This document shows, piece by piece, positions 47,998-61,817 of a DNA stretch of 64,000 nt. The stretch lies in NCBI GenBank assembly GCA_035048485.1, contig CM068581.1:66476381-66540380 (forward strand), in the 5' to 3' direction. Every line of letters begins with the position of its first letter. Position 1 is the stretch's first letter. The DNA is from Pteria penguin (lineage: Eukaryota > Mollusca > Bivalvia > Pterioida > Pteriidae). A program made the translations under genes and the position numbers. The notes below the pieces were generated by a model. That model was not told the origin of the DNA. It saw nothing but the letters and a program-made list of their open reading frames with translations, and did no database searches.

Positions 47998-48880
47998 GCC
48001 GAATCTAGTTTATATCAATAAACATATACTACATAAATTTTCTTTATATAAAGTAATTGTGGAAACAATGAATCATTATTTAAATTCTTTAAAAAAAGAA
48101 TGAATATCGTGTAATGGAACTCTTCTCATTTAGATATATTTTTAAAAGCAGTATACCTTTTATACATGAACATGTTTGGTAGACTAGAAATTGCACTATA
48201 GGATCATTCCCAGTATGTTCTAATACCTCTCTGCCTTATGAAAGAGAGCGATTTAGCAAAGTTTAGAGAAGCATTGCGATCGTTGACATTTCAAAGTAAA
48301 AGAAAAACGAAGAAGTATCGAATAACAGGACAACATCGTATACAGTGTCATATTTAGATAAATGCGAACCCCAATAAAATGAGATGAGACCAGGTGCTTT
48401 TCTTGCATGCAGCACCCATTGCAAAAGAAAAAAAAAAAAATAATAGTAAATAAATAAATAAATTCGAATGTTTCTGCTTCTGTCATTCATTTATCTACAC
48501 ATATATCCAATACTTGATGAAACTTATCAGTTTCAATTGGATTTTTAGAAAAATTCTCTTTAATATTTTTACAAAAATATTTTATAGAATTCTAACATGA
48601 AATTCAACATTCCACATAAAGGAAAGGTTGTACTATCAATAAACACGCATTAGAAAATCCTCCATTTAGGAAAAAAATGGTCAATAGGATACTCATAATC
48701 AGAAGTCATAAAATGAAGAGAAATAGTAATAGATTTATTATATCAAAAATATTAAGTTGTCTCAACATGAGCTGATTCGTCGGAAAAGCAAACTAAGGTC
48801 TTTGACTTTGAGAGCCCTGGCGAACAGTCAGGAGAGACGAGGTTCTTCTGAAAACGTTAAAATACGGTCCACCGTAGAGT
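45017..48880. other. Intergenic DNA; nothing but a (TTTC)n run
   Basis: AT-rich, with a 27-bp direct duplication near 45525-45578 (AATAAGTGAGCCTAAACGTA) and a (CTTT)n run near 47968-47996. No supported gene. Confidence 0.5.
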
Positions 48881-49048
48881 TGATTGGTTGATTGGTGTTT
48901 TACGTCGCTTTCAACAATATTTCAGTTATATCGCGACATGGAAGCAGGATGTTATCAACCTCTTAAACATAGTGGCGCAACCCGGGAATCGAACCCGGAT
49001 CGTCGGCACCGCAAGCCAAACGCTTAACCACTACACCAAGCCTGCCCT
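48881..49048 (-). mobile_element. tRNA-headed SINE (family S2) with perfect 13-bp target duplication
   Basis: TCCACCGTAGAGT flanks the element at 48868-48880 and 49049-49061. The minus-strand head is GGGCAGGCTTGGTGTAGTGG with B box GGTTCGATTCC; then the GCCACTATGTTTAAGAGG part and the GACGTAAAACACCAATCAAC tail. Best preserved S2 copy, so probably the youngest. Confidence 0.9.
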
Positions 49049-49061
49049 TCCACCGTAGAGT

Positions 49062-51423
49062 ACCTATCGCAATGTTTGTAGAGTGCATCGGTAAAAGGGT
49101 CCAATAAAAGGCTACTATAAAGTTTTCAGAGGCGTTTAACTTTTTTGATGAGATGAAATAATTGGAATTTTTTTATCTTCCTTAGTTTGTTAGATCACCG
49201 TAGAAATCAGATTAGAGATTTTACAGATTACGGTTGACACAACGAGAAGTAATGTCCGGTAATATTTTGATAATAAATAAAGTATCAATAAGGTGCATTA
49301 AAGTTTTGAATAAGTTTATCACAAGTTTGAAAGTTATTTGAAAACATTTTTAGTTTGGAAATTCAAAACCTGAGGATCCCATCAAAGCCATCATAATGAG
49401 AAATATAGATATCATGATGGCAGTATACGGAAATTTACAATAAATCAATCCATATTCGTCACGTTTATCATAAATGCTATTATGTAAAGAATTGTCAATA
49501 ATACAGCTATTCATATTTACTTCAATTACTTCAATGACTGTGTCCAAGAAAGGTGTTTCCTTATTAGAGCTGTTTCGTTAGATTTAAGATACATGTATAG
49601 ATTTATTGGTTTTGTTTTGTTGAAGTTAATGTGGATAGATTTTACTAATGTGTACTATGAAATTCGGGGTTATCAACTTTTAATTCACCATTCAGATATC
49701 TTGAGATGTCATTGAAAATGCCAATTTATTCGAAAATTTAAGATTTTAGAAATTGATATTTGAAATCTCTTAAAAAGAAAGAAAAGAATACACCAGACTC
49801 AGTTCTATGAGGAATGTCGCCAAGAACATGCAGGTAATTAAAGAATAAATACACAAAAAGATATCACAAAGCATTCGATTGTGACTTCATTTGTGGTACC
49901 GAATAGCATTGGTGTGGTAAACCGATTTACGGTCCCACCTTCCCATACACAACGAAAGCAGTACAATCACGAAACAGAAATTAAAATTTCAGAGATAATC
50001 TTTGTAAAGAGAACAAGGACCAACAGGACATTCATGTTGCGTACAATGTCAAAGCGAATGATATTTTAAAATAAATATTAATGTCAAAAATATTATAATT
50101 TATCAATACGAGCCAATGGTGCTTTGCCCGTCTGAAAGCGAATTAGGGTCCCTGATCTGTAGACATTTTGACTAATATTTAGATAGTACGTGGTGCAGGA
50201 CCATGTCGCCTCTAAAACGCTTCTTATATAGTCCTCAACGCCCAGATAAAGTTCGACGCTCAAGGACAATTCTGCAGAGATGCCAATATGAAACTTGTGG
50301 TATTTTCGATGATGATGATGATGATGATGATAATGATAAAATCTAGGTCCTCTATAAGGGGAGATCTGTTAGTATCCATTGGAATCCCAATAATTTGTTG
50401 ATAATAAATTTTACCTTTCAATTGCACTTAAATATTGTTCACTTTTGTGAAAAGTCATAAAACGTGAATTTAACTTATATAAAAGCATAAACATTTTTTT
50501 TTACTATAAAAGGTATATATGTTCTATATTTAATATTATTCCATATATTTGTTCATGTAGATTTTTGTTTGCAAAACACGTTATAGCGAATGTGAAATTT
50601 GCAGAAAATGCACTTCTAGTGTGATTTTTGAAAAGTGGTAATAGTTACGTCGTACACATTAGTAAAATCGTACGTTTACAGTCATCATACACTGAGATGG
50701 TCTTGTACGATGCAAATACTATCCCTGTATTACGTAATTAAGTTCTGTAGCAATGTATTTAAAATGATGTACTAGCGACACGTAACAAAGTCCGGAAAAG
50801 TATGATATCAGAATATATAATTGCAACGACATTCATCTTGAAAATCTTTGACTATGCTTTGTTGCATTATGTGTTGAATTTAAAAAAAAATATTATCTAT
50901 TCGGTGGACTACACAAGAAACAGGGTCTAATTTATTTACGTAGGGATTTCTCAAGATACAAAGTATATTTTGGCATACAAAATCATCGAAAAGGAAAAAC
51001 ATTAGAAAAACCAAAGAGTGGATGCCCTTAAACAGTAAGCTTCTCCTGTTTGCCAGTAACACTCGTCACTCACCAGAAGGTTTTCGAATCAGATTAAAAT
51101 CCAAGTATAGAAGGTGTCAAATTTTGTGTTCAAAAGGTGTCCATTCAGATAAAATCTCTATTGCAAGTGCCTCGCATCGATCCTTCAGTTCTTCAGAGAT
51201 GTTGTAAGTCTACCACTTACTTATCCCTGGCTGAGAAAATCTGAAAACCCCCTTCCCATCAAAATAAAATCATTGTGATTTAAACCTTATCTTGTCTAAG
51301 GATCCCCTAAAAAGAAATATTAGAGGATCTACTCGACTTGACAGGTATCGACTAGTTATATCTAATAGCGATATATGACTTACAAAGGTATGTCTCTATA
51401 CAATTAAATTAAGTTTTAACACA
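49062..51423. other. Intergenic DNA; nothing recognised
   Basis: AT-rich, with a short (GAT)n near 50309. No supported gene or element. Confidence 0.5.
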
Positions 51424-51665
51424 ATGCACCGTACATGTATTTCAAATATAAATCCCTCATCAGTATAACGTACTGTACACGTGTTAAGGGCATACAACCC
51501 TCATCAGTATCCAAGTGTTACGGGTATACAACCCTCATCAGTATTATGCACTGTACACATGTTGTTGTTATACAGTCCTCATTAGTATAATGTACTGTCC
51601 ACGTGGTACGGGTATACAACCCTCATCAGTGTTATGTGTTGTACACGTATAAGGGGTATACAGTG
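51424..51665. repeat. Irregular tandem repeat, about five copies
   Basis: Units share GGTATACAACCCTCATCAGT and TGTACACGTGTTA-like parts, with unit length varying from about 35 to 55 bp. Confidence 0.8.
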
Positions 51666-52240
51666 CTGCAAAAGAAGGTAAAAATTAAGAAGAGACCAAT
51701 TAAGAAGATACCAACTAAGCATGACATAGCTGTATCAGAATATTTGTGTTTGGGTATTAACTGTAGTTTTAAAACGTTGTATGGCATTGGAAAAGATATG
51801 ACCAGGTGAGCTTTATGCACATTCAAAGCTAAGGGTATTCTATGTCAAGAAATTTTTGTTGATTATGCAGTCTTGTCATAAAAAGAGATACTCATAATTT
51901 CATCCTTACAAATTAAGGTTACATAAGGTAGTTATGCCTAAATTAGCACATGTTGCATAGTTTGCACATTGGTGTTTTAAGACGATATTGACTTTCCTTT
52001 ATTGTGCCTCCTAGTGAGTCAGAAGTCATGACTTGTCTATGCTTTTCTACACAATTCAATTTTTGGCTACCTTCACTTATTTGTGTTAGAAACATAACAA
52101 TCAGAATCTATCGATGCGTGAAGGTACAAAGTCACCTAGGGCAGGATGCGATGACCAATTGACCCCTGTACAACATGTGACCGCCAGACTGATGCAGAAG
52201 TTACTCAAATATATCTTTATGCTATTACGGACTCATAAAC

Positions 52241-52370
52241 ATGAAGGATTATCCAACGAACTGTGATTTACAAGCTCACCAAAACATTCAAATGCTCGTT
52301 CAAGGAACTGCCTTATGGCATGCAGGAACTGGCCAAATGCCATACCCAGGAAATATAACGTATGCCAACG
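52241..52370 (+). CDS. Candidate first coding exon of an unidentified plus-strand gene
   Basis: ATG in a fair context (A at -3) opens 43 codons, MKDYPTNCDLQAHQNIQMLV then QGTALWHAGTGQMPYPGNIT, ending at a good donor, AACG|gtaaga (phase 1). The composition is unlike the surrounding chance frames: balanced, with Gln, His, Gly and Pro and no low complexity. I do not recognise the family; it has no signal peptide, so the product is probably intracellular. The DNA just upstream, 52100-52240, is less AT-rich and may be 5' UTR. The next exon was not found in the remaining 11.6 kb. Confidence 0.4.
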
Positions 52371-55300
52371 GTAAGAAAATATGCTGTGTCCGGAGATGGT
52401 ATTTATTGAATTTAGTTGTTATTGTGTAGGTAATATTGTTTCTTACACATGCTTCATTTTATTGGCTTGGGTTCATATTGCTCTGCTCATGTGGTTTTAA
52501 CTCAACAAAAACTTGTTGCAACATTATGAGGTTGTAGAAATTAATGATATGATGGCTCTTTGAGAGATATATTATGAACTAATTGAGCTTGTTACAGTAA
52601 AACCATTGTCTGACAATTTTTGTGTGTTTTACACAATATCGTTATGTTTTTTGATTTTTTTAAAAAATATGTCTTTCTGTATGTATTTGATTGTAGTTTT
52701 TCGTCGAAAAGGCTCGACGTTTCGGTTATAACTTGACAAAATTCGTATAGAGCACCGAGTTCTCTTATGTTAATTATTCCACATGTATGGACTGACGTGA
52801 GTTTATGAGCCTGAATGTTTATTATAAAAGTATAACCATGCTCTGAAAATATAATACTTTAATGAATCCAAATTTATTGGAAAATGTAGAGGAAATAATG
52901 ATTCCCCATAGCCTTTATTTGGAGTTCAAGGTATAGATATACACATAAAAAGAAATGGATTTGCTCAAGAGCCAAAGAGAACCAAACTGCTTTGTTGCTT
53001 ACCTGTTATACGAAATTGTGAAATGATATTTTGTCAAAAATAGCAAAGTTTGTATTTAAGACGTAATTATTATATTCAATGTGGTACATGATGAATTCAA
53101 AAAATGTATTCGTTTTTAATGGTTACGTTTGGAGGACTAATGTCAATAAATGTTTTAATTATTATTTCCTATGTTTTGTATTGAATACATAGATTTGACC
53201 GACGGTTTGTCATGTATCAAATAACTGTAATTCATATGCAGTTCTTAATCCAATGACTACCACTATATTATTTTCAGTTTGTGTTATCAAATACCTCATT
53301 TTATTTTTAAGTTTTATAATTCTTAGATTAATAAGTTATACATGTGCATGGTATCCTAAGATTTTTTTCTTTTTGTTAGGTTTTTAAATACTACATTTCA
53401 TCCATTGTATATACATACTTCTAGATATAGATGAAAACTGAACTATAATCAATCATATATTAAAGATTCTTATGTTGCAAAAAATTGAAAAGTTTATTGT
53501 TTTACTTTTTTTTTGAAACTAATTCTGATGACATTTAAATTTCGTATTGTTTCCCTATTTAGCTTATAAACATAGATTTATATTGTTTTGTCCTTGTATT
53601 TAATATCACCCAAGAGCATCCTCACATAGAAATAATTGATTTTTCTCCCATAAAAGTTCCAATCTATTTTCCCAATTTTATAACCTAGTTGAAACTTGTC
53701 CTTGATGTTATGTCCAGCAAATGGATAATGTGAGACGAAATATGGCAAATGTATCCTTTGAGAAATATAAAATGGCATTGCAGAAAGTATTTCTCCATCT
53801 TTAATTATGCGAGGCGTATTCATTATGCGAGTCGAATTCAAAAATTGTAGTTATATGAATAGAAATTAAAATAAAATATTCAAAGAATTGAGGTATTTTC
53901 TTTTTTATAAAGGAATCAATAATTAATTTCCCTTTATTTCTTTTTAACATTTAGTGATTCCTGTAAAACTGAAAAAAAGAAAGAATAACGAAAGTATTGT
54001 AATGTGTGTTGTTGCACAATCACTACAAAACGTTTCGAAGTTTAAAAATATTAAAACCTAAATCAATATAATATATATTATATATTTCTCGTTGTTCTGC
54101 ATATGCATAATTGTAAACAAACTTAACAAAGTGTAATGAAACAAGAGTAATTAATTTTACATTTATAAAATTTTGAAAATTTTTATATTGACAAAAAAAA
54201 AAAAAAAAAAAAAAAAAATCTTGGAAAATTACAAAATATTTTTAAACAATTATTAAAGATAATAGTAGAAGAATGAAGTTACGACAAAATCTTTTGGTTT
54301 TGTATACATTTTGAATTTTATGTTTTGGATTTTTTTTTTGTAAATACAGTTTAGATTTGCTAAAATATTAAGTAAATAAAACACGGAGCATATAGAGTGT
54401 GGAAAGTTTTACTTCATACACTTTAATTATTAAAAAAAACCTTAAGTACAAGAGCATCTGCATGATAATTTTCGGTAAGCATATTATTGAAATATTGTTT
54501 TCAGTTAGGCAAATTCTTCTCTTAATTTACTAGCTTAAAACAAGAAGATTTGGAAACGTAAATACATTGGTAATAAGATTAAATAACGTAATATGCTCAT
54601 TATCTTTAATGACGACAAAAAAAGCTTTCAGTGCCACGCCTTGTAGGCGGGACCAAATTCTTGCGCAATCGCAGTACTTTATCAATAGTGGAATCTTCTT
54701 GGTGATCTGTATGAATAAGAAAGTAGACACACGTGACATAAGAAAAGGAAATTAGGGCATCTGTTTTCACAAACATTCACTTCTGTAAGACAGTTGATTA
54801 TAAAACCTAATATCCAAAATGGAAACAATGATATGGCATGAGCCACTTCAGATGTCGAATCAAGAAGCAGAGAATCTCGTATTGAACTTTGCGTTGACGC
54901 GGGTATTCTGTATCTTGACCCGACGCCCTGCGTTCTTCGAAAAATCAGATCATTCTAGATGATCAGCTATAACAGGATCACCCATTGTAATTTAAAAAGC
55001 ATGTCCTAAATCTATTATATTTCGACATGGACAGATGTCCGAACAAATTGCTAGGAAACGCACGTGGACCAGGGTTATGACCTTTATTTCAGAATAATGG
55101 TCGAACAATGATATCCAGGCTGGGCAGATGCTACCCCTACACCCGATTGCTTCACTATCAAACTCATGGCGTGTGCTGCTTGCCCTTTGGTCACTTATAC
55201 AGATAAGGCTTCTTTCAAAAACAATTGTTTACACTTCGACCAAACTCGAATTAGACAAAAACACAGAGACTTTACTTTGATAATTCAATGTCTTCAAGAT

Positions 55301-57171
55301 CGATGCTTTCCTTCGTCAATTATTTCAGTCCGTTGTAACCAAATTGTTTTTATTATGTGCAAACATGTGTATTGTCGATTTTCCATGTGTATGCAATATG
55401 AAACAAAACATAGATCGTATCTTTCAGATTTTTATTTCTCCTGTCACGTGATTCAGAGCACTGCCTTCCCCTGTTGTATGAATGGAATACCTTATTTGAC
55501 CCTTCAACCATCTCTTAGATAAAGAAGCATTCGTATGAACCCCCATGATTCAAATTATAGAAACGCATTGTTTGTTCTCACAGGCTTGGGAATTACATTA
55601 TCCCGCTCGTTTTGTGATTCAGAAAAATACCACAAAAATGTAAGTTATTTACTTAACTTCACGTGTGACCTATTACCACGTTCTGCATACTACTTTATGC
55701 ATCACTTAGGTGAACATACTACAAAGATTGTTGACCTCCCAATTCATTCGCGATGTGACCAGGTTATATGGGTATAACGGACTCGGCTAAAGGCATTGTA
55801 TTCTCTCCCCTTAATGGCCGGATGTAAGAGAGTCGCTCGGAACTAATCTCCGACACTCATCCGTCGACTTACCATGCACATCATAGATGATGGACAAGCA
55901 GTTCGTGGTTCTTCTTGACCTAATAAACTCAGTGGTCATTTAGTTGGGAGTGACTGAAGCTTGGTGTGTGTATACTCGTAAAGAAATAGGATTTGAGGAA
56001 GGAAATTTATAAAAACATGGCGAATAACAGGAAGAATGTAGATGTATGCCTACACGATATAGATATTGCTTGATTAATGGTAATCTAGGATTTTGGGTGC
56101 AGAGAATGTTTATGATTACCCGGTGATCGTGTAAATTACTCACGGCTAAAGGTGAAAGTGAAAGGACATATCATCATCAATATTCAGTGCAAATGGTGCA
56201 AGGAAATGGAACAAATTGGAGGTGCATTATGTTGTTCATTCATGCCAATAGGTTTCGTATATAAATTATTTTCATTCTTTGATTTCAGGTATACACCCAA
56301 ATACTGCCTTGTGTAGTTTAGAAGGTAGACATTTCTCTGATCAATGTGTCCTTCGCACACGTACTGTACATGGAATACTATATCGACGATACTAAAGATT
56401 TATTTCTCACAAACCCATAGCGACATATATTCCAGGTTTTCATAATTTCTTCAATTTCCCTTACTTTGTCATAATTTTGCCCAACGTGTCTTTTTGTTGA
56501 CAAAAACAAGTCACATGACAAAAGCGTGAGCTCCATTATATATTTCATTGATTCTTGAGGAAAGTGCGTGGAATGCTTATTACGCAATGTGCCTATTCCA
56601 TAAAATGTGGCTGATATAGTAATAATAAGCAATCTTGATAACATTGTCTGGAGCTGTTTTTTTGGTGAACATGGGATAAGTTTTCCGTAATTTAGCTTAG
56701 AATTGTACACCTGGGGTTTTTGACAATGCTTCACATGAATTACCCATTCCTGCAGATTTCTTATACATCTGTCGACGACTACTTTTTGAAAGGTACTTTT
56801 TGCTTACTTTGCTATTTACTTTGTCAAAGCAAAGTTATAGTGATATATCTTTATCATTATTATTTTGTTTTGATGTAAACTTAAATGCGTATATTTTATT
56901 TGGAGTCAGATGTTTCCTTGTTTGAATTCATCTCATGATTATATGTATGCGATAAACTGTAATTGTTAGTGACCTCAGCTGGGAGGCCACTCTCAAGTAG
57001 ATGTAGTCCGAAAGGTCAGTGGTCCAGCATGGCTGCCACGAAACACGTGTTTATCGTTTCCATGAGAGTGTTTAAATATTTTGTAAATTTTTTCTCAGTT
57101 GCTGCAATTTTGAAAGTTTGATTTTCCACAACAAACCCTGAAATTGACTGTGATATAAATCTGGTAACACT
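52371..57171. other. Possible intron or intergenic DNA; nothing recognised
   Basis: AT-rich with a poly(A) run at about 54195-54228. Between about 54800 and 55950 the DNA is less AT-rich, with frames of 80-118 codons that have no family features, signal or splice support. Confidence 0.45.
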
Positions 57172-57279
<108 letters not shown>

Positions 57280-58458
57280 TGATATTTTGTTTTCTTTCAT
57301 ATTGACATATATTGCAAATTAACCTAGGTAATGATTTTTATGAAAATTGATAAAGTAATGGAAAACTTAATTTATATTTGGCATTATCAGCAATGATTTA
57401 ACTTAAAAAAATAACTTGAACTTAAATAGTAGCATTTGTGTGTTACATTTATACCTGAAATATTTCATTCATTTTATATATTTGCAATTTAGACATATTT
57501 TCCATAATTTTTGCTGTAACACTATGTTTTTATTCTCTCTATATAATATTTTATGCTGCTATAATCCCTAATTTATTCTCGAGAAAACCTTCTATGCTTC
57601 TATGTGACGTTATTAAAATAAGTTTCACATATGTAATGATAAAAATCCCTGATGAAAACAAACAATATTTGTTTATTGACAGAAATAATTCTACAGCCGA
57701 TTTGAAGATATGAAAATAAATTTTGATCTAAAATATGAAATACTTGTGTTATGAAAACAAACTCTCTCTATATGTAATAATACAACTTATGATTACTAGG
57801 TGTATGCATTTTTCGTGTATTTCGAAGACAGTTTGTTCATTTGCCTTGTTTGTTTTGTGTAGGTCAAGTGGAAGGTTTTGTTTTTTGATTCCTACAACAG
57901 ACATGATATTCAAACATATGATATATTATAACTATGCTATTATTATATTATTATAGCTATGTTATTATGTTTATCAAGATACAACATGTATGTATTTAAA
58001 GCGGAGGAAGGAGTGTCTTTGGGGGGGGGGCAAACAAACAAACAAAACAAAACAAAATAAAAATAAGAAAAACAAAAGCCGAAACGGAACGAAAAAGAAG
58101 AAAGATAAAAAACAACAAGGAAACAAAAAACCCCAAACAAAACAAACTAAAAACCTTTAAGGGCCAGCATTGATCGGTCTAGTTCGACTCTAGATCGAGC
58201 AAACACAATAGCTCGTCGGTTTTAGAAGTTTGCCTATCCCTGAGTATGTTGATATGATAATGATTATGATACGTCATTTGTTTATCTACCCGTTCTCTCT
58301 ATAGGTATACACATGAGGGACTTCACTATACAGACATTTCTATAAATCCCTAAAGTGTGATATCAAAACGTTAAAAACAGATGAATAAATCATTCAAAAC
58401 CTCAACAGACTGATACAGTATTGTAAACAGTATTATACAGTATTACAGTATACAGTAT

Positions 58459-58563
58459 TATTTTCCATTTGTTTTTCATTTTCACTGATTTTGTATGTCC
58501 TCTGGTTTTTTGATTTTTGGACTTGTGCTTTGGATTTATCCATCATCTTTACATTGTAAAACT
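58459..58563 (-). repeat. Dispersed repeat, copy 2
   Basis: Reverse complement of 41439-41536 (shares TTTCATTTTCACTGATTTTG and GATTTATCCATCATCTTTAC). Confidence 0.8.
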
Positions 58564-59228
58564 GTGTGTACATTTTACCAAAAGTTACATCATTCGATTA
58601 AAAAGGAAAATAAATATAATATAGTATATTTAGAATCATCTGGGTGATAGCAAGCTAAATATGGTAAATTCAAATTTATATGACATATGTGGCGTAATCA
58701 GTTAAAAGTGATTGAAAGTACACCCCATCTGCCCATGATATACCTGTGTCATTAATTTATCAGTTAAAGTCTAACGGGCTTTTTTTTTTTACATTTGTTT
58801 GTCTTTAAAAGTATTTGCAGGTAGATTTTAATAATATAGATTCTCAATGACAAATGTTGTAGCATTGTTTTTAAAATTATTTTGAAGACTTGGTACTATT
58901 AATTTTCTCGTCAATATTAAAATGAAAACAGAGAAATATGTCGAAATTGAATATTGTCAAAACGAAATTTGAATATCTTTTTAAACTCAAACAGTCATGA
59001 GATTTAGACAACATGTTGTTGGTGTACTGTAAGTACGCAGAGGTATCAAAAGGCCAGTTTTTAATGCTTCTGAAGAGACCAAAGTTATATACTTCAAACG
59101 TGTTGTGACTTAAGTCTGTAAATAACTCCGAAACTAAGGATTATCTCCCTTATGTGTAGTTTTGTCCTTAACTTGGTTATATTAGCTCTTACTTGATCGG
59201 TTTAATAATTAGATGGTTCTTCAAAGAT

Positions 59229-59432
59229 ATATAATAGACGATCTTCATATTTTACATGATATAAAGGGCCCAATACCCGACATGTTACTTTTTGCCGGGA
59301 TTTTCATTTTGACGTAAAGAACTAGAGAGTGACGTCACAAGTTAAGCAATAACTATAAAATAAAAATCCCGGCAAAGAGTTATATGTCAGGTCTTGGGTC
59401 GCTTATATCATGTAAAACATGAAGATCGTGTA
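59229..59432. mobile_element. Fold-back MITE with arms of about 80 bp
   Basis: Left arm GACGATCTTCATATTTTACA, ending GCCGGGATTTTCATTTT, is mirrored by a right arm AAAATAAAAATCCCGGC, ending TGAAGATCGTG. The spacer of about 45 bp contains GTGACGTCAC-like sequence. Arms match at roughly 85% by eye. No coding sequence. Symmetric hairpins of this kind are typical MITEs. Confidence 0.8.
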
Positions 59433-60485
59433 TTATACTGGAATTCCACTCTTTCGGACTTTGGCATCACTTAAGATATATAGAAAACCGCATAAACGGT
59501 ACACCAAATATATACAACTGATATATATTCTTATATCCATGTAAATACCCTGATACTGTTTAAATAAACTACTTTTATTGTAAACGATAAAAAAGAACTG
59601 AAACTGTCCTATAACTATAACTTTTTAACGTTTAAGTGTACGCCTTTTCTTGTTGATGTAAACTACTAAATCTTATTTGTCTTCCCCTCACAAATTATTT
59701 CAAACGTTATACAACATACCTTTGAAGATGTAATTTTTATTTTACCGGACTTTTAAATATCAATTGTAAGTTCACGTTTTTAAAATTGTTAAATGTTTTT
59801 ATTTAAACTCCAAGTGCAAAATAAAGCCTCCATATGAAGGATATTATTATAATATATTATCTGTTACATCTCTGATTGAAAACAGATTTATTTACTATGA
59901 TTTCCTATAGTTGCATATGTGCATTTGGAAAAATATTTCATGTATAACTCATATGGAATAAGCAAAATTATGCAACAATTTCTGGCCAAGTGATTCGATC
60001 AATGCTGTATTATTAAGGAATTATGCTTCTGCTTATTCATTCAATTTGTTGTATGATATCTTTAGAAAAATTTAGACTTTTCCATGATTATTAACAAATA
60101 AAATCCCCCTTAAGAAACCCCAAAGAACATGTAACATAATTCTATAGATGTAAAAAAAAAAAGTCTTATGTAACATTGTGCCCCTCATTTTCAAACTTCG
60201 CCTGCCTCATGAGTCGTATACGATATTGTTCAGGTTTTGTACTCGTTTTCCTTTGAAATTAAATCATTAACATTAACAAATAACATTAAATCGTACATAT
60301 ATCCTGAACGAGGGTATTATTTTTATTTTAGTATTATATAAAACGATGGTATTATTTTGTAAAATACTTTTATAATTTAAGTTTCTTAAAGAAAACACCT
60401 TTTGACTTTTTTTGTCATCGTACCATTGGAATAGTTCATTTCGTAGTTTGATTTTGAATTTATAAATGAATATTTAAAGTTTATA

Positions 60486-60488
60486 TTA

Positions 60489-60522
<34 letters not shown>
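60486..60522. repeat. (CTTT)n microsatellite
   Basis: About nine tetranucleotides; the Lys/Glu-rich minus-strand frame over it is an artefact. Confidence 0.95.
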
Positions 60523-60526
<4 letters not shown>

Positions 60527-61633
60527 AAGTGTTTGATACCTTTTGGCCCGGATGTTCCCTTCAGATCGCAGTTTAAGCGCCCGCACCCCATATTCGAATT
60601 TTTTCTTTTGTGATTTGTGCGGCTGGTCGTTTTCTAAGAGGAGCGCTCAGAACACATGATCTGAGCAAATGCGGTCTGTCAGCGCTAAAATGTACAAAAA
60701 GTACATGTGTCATTTCATGATTTAAAGGTTGCTCTATTTGTCCATAGAAATAAAAACATTCAAACGTTAGGATTATTGTTTTTAAGACTATTTAACATGT
60801 ATTCATTTCTACCCTAATTTGTTTACTTAAAAAAATAAAATAAATAAGATAAGAAAAAAATTGAATAAATAAAAACTTAAGCAGTTACTATAATATCTAA
60901 GGCAAATTTTGATATTGGAAATATGGAAATTTTACTGGGAAACATGAAATGTTACACCATGAGAGCATTTTTTACGATTTCATTATAAGTAGACCCATAG
61001 GAATAATGTAGACAAACACCATACGATAGTAGAAAACGCGATAAATGCAGTGTACCCAAGGGATGAAACAGATACATAGATGAACTTGCTTTTGACTATG
61101 TGGTTTTATAATAATTTAACATAGATTTTGTGCGAGAAGAATATTTTATGTATTTGCCCATGTGATCACAATCTTAAATCGCTTCATACGGGCATCTGTT
61201 GGTGGTTTGCCTTCAAACACCATGTACAATGATTATTTATATTGTTCTCCTTATGTGGTGGACAGCTTTGTTACAAGTCACATATCGGCGCATTGTATAT
61301 ATATTGACCTTACAACAGTTTGTGCACATGTATCCGGTTGTTCATTCTGAGAAGTTTTATGTTCAACATTTCCATGAACCTTGTATGTATAATAACCCAT
61401 ACCGGTAATTGTAATAGAGGATAAACTATTACCTTGCACCCGAAGTTTGTAAACTTTAAACACAAATATTATAATGGGTTCATTTAAGGAAAATCTTACA
61501 TCTTCTAATACTTGTCATCACTTCTTAAAACAAAGTTGGGTTTATATTTGGTTTTCCCGATTTTTATATACTTCCATCCGTTTCTTGTTTTCTGTCTATT
61601 ACAGTAAAGTTGAAATCTGTACTATAAATTGCA

Positions 61634-61806
61634 GGGACAGGCTTGGTTTAGTGGTTACGCGCTTGGCTTGCCGCGCTAACGATCCGGGTTCGATTCCCCG
61701 ATTGCGCCACTATGTTTAAGAGGCTGGTTACGTCCTGCTTCCATGTCGCGATATAACTGAAAAATTGTTGAAAACGACGTAAAACACCAATTAACCAACC
61801 AACTAT
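61634..61806 (+). mobile_element. tRNA-headed SINE (family S2) with 11-bp target duplication
   Basis: TATAAATTGCA flanks it at 61623-61633 and 61807-61817. Head GGACAGGCTTGGTTTAGTGG, B box GGTTCGATTCC, then GCGCCACTATGTTTAAGAGG and the ACACCAATTAACCAACCAAC tail. Orientation is opposite to the copy at 48881. Confidence 0.88.
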
Positions 61807-61817
61807 TATAAATTGCA

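Noticed and set aside
48881..49048. tRNA gene
   Set aside because: A and B boxes are present, but the head continues into a SINE body and is flanked by a target duplication; the other tRNA-like heads behave the same way.
53578..53841. Minus-strand 87-codon frame with balanced composition
   Set aside because: No splice sites, promoter or family features; the length is within chance for this AT-rich DNA, though it could be an old mobile-element fragment.
55166..55777. Two adjacent plus-strand frames, 118 and 80 codons
   Set aside because: Many Cys, His and Tyr in no recognisable pattern, no splice support, and the frames are separated by stops.
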